A DNA stretch of 64,000 nt, from NCBI GenBank assembly GCA_022702705.1, contig CM040428.1:98529805-98593804 (forward strand), given 5' to 3'. The translations under genes were made by a program, and so were the position numbers. Positions 58,082 through 64,000 of this stretch are shown piece by piece. The notes beneath the pieces were generated by a model. The model had not been told where the DNA came from. It ran no database searches and was given only the letters and a program-made list of their open reading frames with translations. Origin of the DNA: Papilionanthe hookeriana x Papilionanthe teres. Its lineage: Eukaryota > Streptophyta > Magnoliopsida > Asparagales > Orchidaceae. The stretch's first letter is position 1; every line of letters starts with the position of its first letter.

Positions 58082-60185
58082 TGTCGGCATATCTTAGGTT
58101 ATGTGTTTTATTTTGAAAAGGGGGTCGCCAACAGAAATTGTCAGCGAATTTTTAATTTAATTTAAATAAATAATTTGAAAAGTAGTATTTGATTTTGAAA
58201 ATAATTTTTAAATTTGAAGATTTTAAGATATGAAATCAAACTGATCTCAAATCCCGAATAGTTTATATAAACGAGCACCGCACCACAAACTGTATATATA
58301 TCCCGGAGAGTAGACACACTGCTTGATGATGGGGCTTGGTTAAATAAACTAGAAGATTTGTGACATCCGTTTGGTCTGTGAACCATTTTTATAAGTCGAC
58401 AAGTTCCCCTACTTAATATGAGAACATTAAACAGGGTTTATATTACCTGGGTTCTTAAAATTCCCTATAAGGACAAGCCCCTATAGTTAATTACATCTTA
58501 AGTGACGGGAATCACCTAAGAAAACTCTCAATAGTAATCGTAGTTCTGCTCTCAAGAATTTCAAAGTTTAAGTTTTCAAGGGATTGAATTTTGGAATTTC
58601 AATAGGGAATGGATCAAATTTGGAACATTTTATTTTGGGAATTCAAAGGAAGAAAGGTAGGAGAAATCACAGATTCAAAGCGAACTTCGGTAATTTCCCG
58701 ACTATCCTATTGTTTGGCTTGAATTTAGGAAGGCCCTTATGTTTATTTAATGTTTTGATCTTGCCAATTTTTAATTAATTAGGACTTATATTCGTATGAT
58801 GTGATCACACAAATAGCCTCGAAGATGTGAGGGCTTATGTCGTATCGGACAACTACCTCGGAATCCTAAGACCGGTTAGGGCTTAATTTGCAATGAAAAT
58901 GCCTAACAAAAAGTTGAGGATTTATGTTGCACTAGGAAAACTACCTCGAAGTCCTATGGCTTGGTTGTTTAATTCTATGAATGTTTTGCTGAAATAGATT
59001 CAGGTTTTGCTGATGACGATGGTCGTGCTGCCCACCATTCTCCGAGCTCCTTGTTGTTGCAGAGGTTTAGTTTTAGAAGTCATAAATCAGGAGATGAGAG
59101 AAGTGTTTTGGTTTAGAGAAGGTCTTAATTTCCAAGTATTTTTCATGTTTTAATTAAAACAAATCTTAAAGTTGATTATAACAACACCGGTTAAGATCCC
59201 ACGGGCTCCATCCTTCCGCATCGTTATTTTTATCGATTCACTTAGTCCGGATGAATTTGCTAAACTCAACCGAATGAGTTCCACACTTTCATTTGCACCG
59301 TGGGAAATCCCGTTAGCAACACGTAGGTTACATCATCCGAGGTATTCCCGATCATCCAACAAGACGTTTTAATTTAGTTGTGGTTGTAGTTTTGTTGTTC
59401 TATTTGTGATTAAATTTTGAGTTGTTTTATATTTTGAAATGTTGTGACGGTGAATTTTATCTTGTAATGACTTTTAATTTAGTTTTGGTTTCAGCTTTTA
59501 GGGACTATCCTAAAGGTGTGGGTTTTCATGCAACAGATTGTTTATCATGCAAGAAAAGTAAGTGCGATGCGATTAAGTAAATTGCAATAAGTAAATTGCA
59601 ATAAAAGCGTACCTGGAGGGTCTTCCCGTCATCCCAAGCTGCACTTAAACACAATTTAGAATATTTAAGCATTTAAAGCAAGTTCCTAGGTAAAGCTAAG
59701 GGAAGGGTTATGGTTTTCTACCAAGGTCCTAATCCTATAGCTAGTCATCTCCAATGGCGTCTAGGTTCTTGTGTTTTGGTTTAAGGACGATTTTCTTCAT
59801 CAAAGAACAATTAAGTTCAATTGTTCTTATAAACATCCTATCATATCGAGGAAGTGCTTAAGACGAATCTAAAACATCTTTTCAATACTTCTAGGATTAT
59901 TTTAAGTCCAAGAGAATTTAATTATACAAATGAATTAATCATCCAGGAGTTCGAGTTTTGTTATCTTGCTCAGTGAACTAGGACATTTGAATATCCTATG
60001 AATGAAGTAGTACTTAACTTAACACTCCGTTTAGGAGTTATGACAACAAGAGCTTTTGAGGGCAAATTAATGTTCAAGTGATTTATGATTTAATTTAATT
60101 TCAATTAATGGGTTTAAGTTTGGAATAGTGTTCAAGTTGTTTTAGATTTAATTTTTAATTCTTTATGTCTTAAGTGATGTTATTT

Positions 60186-60530
60186 TTAATTCAATTTAAT
60201 TTAATTTAATTTTAATTTGATTTAATTTGGTTTAGTTTTAATTTCAATTCAATTTATTTAATTTAATTTAATTTTACTTTGACTTGATTATATTTTTTTT
60301 TTGTAACTTAACATGCTTTAATTTAATTTAATTTAATTTAATTTAATGTGATTTACTTTAATTTAATTTAATTTAATTTAAATTTAAATTTAAATTAAAT
60401 TTAATTTAATTTAATTTAAACTTTAATTTAATTAAATTTTAATTTAATTTTATTTTAGATTTTAATTTAATTTAAATTTTAATTTAATTTTACTTTTAAT
60501 TTTAATTTAATATTTTATTTTTTATGTTTT
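60186..60530. repeat. low-complexity TTTAATTTAA tract in E4 LTR
   Basis: Long run of TTTAA/TTTTAA units with a local self-complementary stretch (TTTAAATTTAAATTTAAATT near 60378). It is longer than the counterpart at 9834-10030. Confidence 0.8.
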
Positions 60531-62595
60531 AAAGATGATTTAATTTTATTTGTTAAAGTATTAATTTAACCGAAATTTTAAAAGGATTTAATTTAAATAA
60601 TTTAACTTTAATTTAATTTAATGATTAAGTCTTTTAGCATTTTAAATCTTAAATTTAGATTATCATTTTAATTAAGAATTAAATATTATTGAGGTGATTA
60701 ATTTAGGGATTCTTGAATTAAAGAATAAATTTCTTCCTAATAATATCCCTGTTTTAATAATTCCAATTTTTCATCATTCTTCCAAATTTAATTAATTATT
60801 TAATTAAGGTTTATTTTAATTATTTTCAAATTATTTGGTAGGTTTCTACCCTTTAACTACCTAAGTTTCAAACATCCAAAATCAACCTAGTATCAAATAT
60901 TTTACCCACCCTTTTAATCAAACCTAAAATTTTTAATTATAGGTTAAAATTTTAATTACCATTTTGCCCTTTAAACTTACTAATTCCATAACTCACTAAA
61001 TTGAGCTCAAATGAATTTGAAATTTTTATGTGACTTCACTCATATGTCAATCAAGACATTAGAGGAGAAAATGTGATTTTTCTGTATTTAATTTATTTAT
61101 GTAATTATTTTTGATGGAAAATAGGGATTTTCAAGGAAAATTTAATAATATGACCAAGGAAAAGTTTCTATTCTTAAGAAAATTATGAGACATTTCTAAT
61201 GACCAGAGGACCACTTGGACCAATTTTGGTGATTTTTTGAATTATATTCTTTTTATTATAATTATTTTGATTTCTGTTGTATTAATTAATTTAAAAATAA
61301 AATAAAGGTTGAAAAATGAATTTTATATTTTTTATAAATCTCTCTAATATCAAGGAAATCATAGAACCAATTCTTACAATTTTCTTATTTTTCTTTGATT
61401 TATTAGAATTATTTTAGTGAAAATGCTAGAAAATGCATTTTTTAAATTTTAAAATTACCTTAGGGCTTTAAAATTTGATATCTCATCATAGAGACTTAAG
61501 AAAAATATGGGGTTTGTTCCTAAATGAGTAAAATTCAAAATGTGACATTTTGGTGAATTTTATTATTATTTTTTATTATTTTTTAATTATTAAAAATATT
61601 AAAATAATGCAAAAAATCAACTTTTTTAGAAAATTGCAATTTTAATTTTCTTAAATTCCCCTAATATTAGAGAGGCTCCAAAACCAATTTGGTGAATTTT
61701 TAAGGATTATTTTGAAAGTTATGAATTTTTTAAGTTTAATTTTGGCTAAATGGCTTAATCAACCCATTTGATAGGGCTAACCAAGTCCAATTGACTTCAA
61801 ACTTTTATGGTGGGTTCCTCTGATCCTAAAGGTTAGTACAGAATTGACTTCAAGTAAATTTGATGTATGATTAGCTCTAATTAATTAAAGCCCCATTTTG
61901 GGTGTTTAAGCCAATTAGGATTATTAGAAGTGAGTTAACTCAAGAACTATTTTTCCTAGGGTCCTCTGGTTATAAGAAGCATCACCAAATTTTCCTAGAT
62001 TTTATTTCACGACATGCTAATTATTGGAATTAAAATACTCAGAATAGTGACCTAGAATTGAAAAATCAATAACTCTTCATAGGGATGGTCTCTGACTTTG
62101 GAAAATTCAGGGAATGTTCCCAAATTCAGAGGCTTCAAAAGCCCTATGGTGTCATGCCATGGTGAATTGTATACATGCATGGAGAATTGAAATAGTGCAG
62201 AGAGTAAATAAATAATTATAAATAAAATACTTGATGAAATTACATGACTTCTTTTCCACATTATTCTCCTCTATTCACTGAGCAAGAGGGTATTTTGATT
62301 TTATTTTTAGGATTTTCCTACACAAAGTTATGAATTTTCCAAGTTCTGGTAATTAAATAAATAAGAAAAATCCTATTTTTCTACTTAAGTGACGCGGCAC
62401 CAGCTCAACCTCGGCAGCTCCGAACGCACACGCGTCGTCTCCTGATTCGGCGCTGTCATCCTACTCAGCGCTCCAAGGCCCCGCGGTTCACGTACCATCG
62501 CGCTGTCCGGCTCAATCCAGACCGTCCGCTCGATACACGCTCGATCCGACGGCTCCCAGTCATCGTCTACGACTGGTGTGTACCCGTGGGTCCAT

Positions 62596-62597
62596 AC
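62596..62597 (-). promoter_or_regulatory. conserved splice donor candidate in E4 LTR
   Basis: The minus strand reads GAGCAAAG|GTATGGAC, about 425 bp downstream of the TATA-like box at 63022-63029. It survives although sequence immediately beyond it is deleted relative to E1. Confidence 0.45.
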
Positions 62598-63021
62598 CTT
62601 TGCTCAGAGAAGTGAAGCTTCAATCTGAGGGTTGTGTCACCTTCGATTGGGTCCAAGCAAGCTCCAGATAAAGTCCCTTGGCCTGGTGAATTGTCCAGGT
62701 ATGATTTCGACCACAGCCGATTACAAAGCTTGGAGTCCGGAACGGATGGGTGGCTCTGGAGAAGGGGCTTTTGTCGGTAAACTTCTTCTCTTGGTCTGGT
62801 GAAGGTGTAGGACCAATCAATTTGGGGATTGGCTCACTGTGGAGAAGTGTCCTGGTTTTGGGCTTGGATTTCAACTCTGAAATTGAGCTCACAGAGAGGA
62901 AATGGCAGGGGGATTTTAGTGGGGATCAAGTTCTCTATGTGTGGGGAGTAGTCTGGAACAATTTTGGCAGAGTTTCCTTAAGGTTTATTTAAGAACCTCT
63001 CATGGCCGAGAGGAGGTGGTG

Positions 63022-63029
63022 TTTAAATA
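63022..63029 (-). promoter_or_regulatory. TATA-like box of E4 LTR
   Basis: Minus-strand TATTTAAA in CCTATTTAAACACC, identical in core to the E1 LTR boxes. Confidence 0.5.
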
Positions 63030-64000
63030 GGAGAGGGTGGAGGGCCTCCCAAGGGGGTTTAAGGCTGGGGATCAGCTGCTCTGGTGAGGAGAAGAAGCGC
63101 TATGTTGTCCATTTGGGTTGAGACAAGTCAGCAAGGGAGAATTGAATTTTTTGGCTCATCCCAAGGTTTCAGCCATGGCATTTTCCGGAGACTGTGGTGG
63201 CTGGCCGGCCAGGGTCAGGTCAACCTCAGGCTGAGAGAAGTCAGGGCTTGATTCCTGTGGGTTCAATTGAGTTTTGCCAAGTGTAAAGGGGCTGGATCAA
63301 AGTGGCATGGAGGAGTGTCCATTTTGGCTTGATTTGGTCCAAGCCATGGTTTTGGGTTTGGTTCATCTCCCCATGACTTGATTTTGGGCTGAGGAGGTCA
63401 GGTGGGTTAGGCTCACATGTGTGGTGAAGTCCACATCAATTTTGTTTAAGTTAATTTAGGGTTAGGGTGAGACATTAAAAGGGTTAAAAAGGTTTAGTGA
63501 GAGCTTAGAAAAGGTCCCCCTCCCCTTGCCATTAATAGCTTGGTGAAAAGTCAAACCATCCATGGCTTCATGTGGCTTATACATGGCTTCATGGCTCACA
63601 TTTGGCTTGCCAAGAGTTTGGTCAATTTTCATGGAAAAGGGTTTTGGAATTTTTGGAAATTTTGGGGTTATTTGATGGGATTTGGCATAATACCATTTTG
63701 GTTTGATTTTCATGATGGATTTAGCACTTAGGGAGTGATATTAATTGAGTGAGGATGAGATGAGATTGTAATGTGGGCTTTAGGATGGGTTTGGGCTTTT
63801 AAAATTTAGTAAATGTGGGCTTTTAAAATGGTTTAAGGGAATGGGCTTTTATATTTCAAAATGGGCTTTTGGGATGAAAGTTTTGTGAAGGACCATGTCA
63901 AATAAATGTTGCAATTGGTTTAGGCATGTGTCATGAGTGGTTTGAAACAAATTTGAGGTGGTTTGGGTTTGAATCGGGTCGAATTCGGCTTTTGCAAAGT

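Larger units (their letters stand above)
58082..64000 (-). repeat. Tat LTR E4 (3' or solo LTR), continues beyond the window
   Basis: Follows the E1 3' LTR from its 7576 terminus to the equivalent of about 13500. The terminus (sense ATGCCGACA) is flush with ALKBH-like coding sequence, with no primer-binding site, so this is a 3' or solo LTR inserted in the E3 gene. The left flank is GCAGT; the matching duplication would be right of the window. Compared with E1 it lacks about 100 bp near 62590. Confidence 0.8.

Overview
This is an AT-rich stretch of a large plant genome, most likely an angiosperm. I found no host gene, tRNA, rRNA or CRISPR array. Nearly all of it is LTR retrotransposon sequence of two Ty3/gypsy lineages inserted into each other: Athila-type (gag and reverse transcriptase motifs, and an env-position ORF with the putative plant transposon protein domain) and Tat/Ogre-type (very long LTRs, a Tat-style integrase, tandem repeats in the 3' UTR). 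Lineage names are from recalled family signatures, not a database search.

Layout: (1) 1-4455, the 3' part of a + strand Athila element (A1) with an intact 385-aa env-position ORF and an LTR. (2) 4456-7570, an old minus-oriented Tat LTR fragment (V2) made largely of short dyad repeats, continuing at 25889-26930. (3) 7576-25883, a Tat element (E1, minus strand) inserted into V2 with a matching 5-bp target duplication, AGGCT, on both sides. E1 keeps a complete 7.4-kb 3' LTR, a 3' UTR with a ~128-bp higher-order tandem array, an ALKBH9/10-like 2-oxoglutarate dioxygenase ORF and part of integrase. One deletion joins integrase to a truncated 5' LTR. (4) About 26930-35733, the 3' UTR repeats and ~7.6-kb 3' LTR of a + strand Tat element (E5). 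(5) 35734-36088, a short unassigned segment with a 68-aa ORF. (6) 36089-38828, a truncated + strand Athila element (A2: 5' LTR and gag). (7) 38829-38986 and 52341-58081, the 3' end of another minus-strand Tat element (E3: LTR, ~87-bp tandem array, last 43 codons of an ALKBH-like gene), split by (8) 38987-52340, a full-length but decayed minus-strand Athila element (A3). (9) 58082-64000, a minus-oriented Tat LTR (E4) that interrupts the ALKBH-like gene of E3 and runs off the window.

The most interesting content is the Tat family. It carries an AlkB-homologue (RNA m6A demethylase type) gene between integrase and the 3' LTR, seen in two independent copies. The E1 copy keeps every catalytic motif. 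A strong splice acceptor lies just before its presumed first ATG, and a conserved splice-donor sequence lies about 430-480 bp downstream of the TATA box in the LTRs. Together these suggest a spliced subgenomic mRNA, as retroviruses and some env-class plant retroelements use. A second striking feature is arrays of covarying hairpin-like dyads in the predicted LTR leader of two Tat elements.
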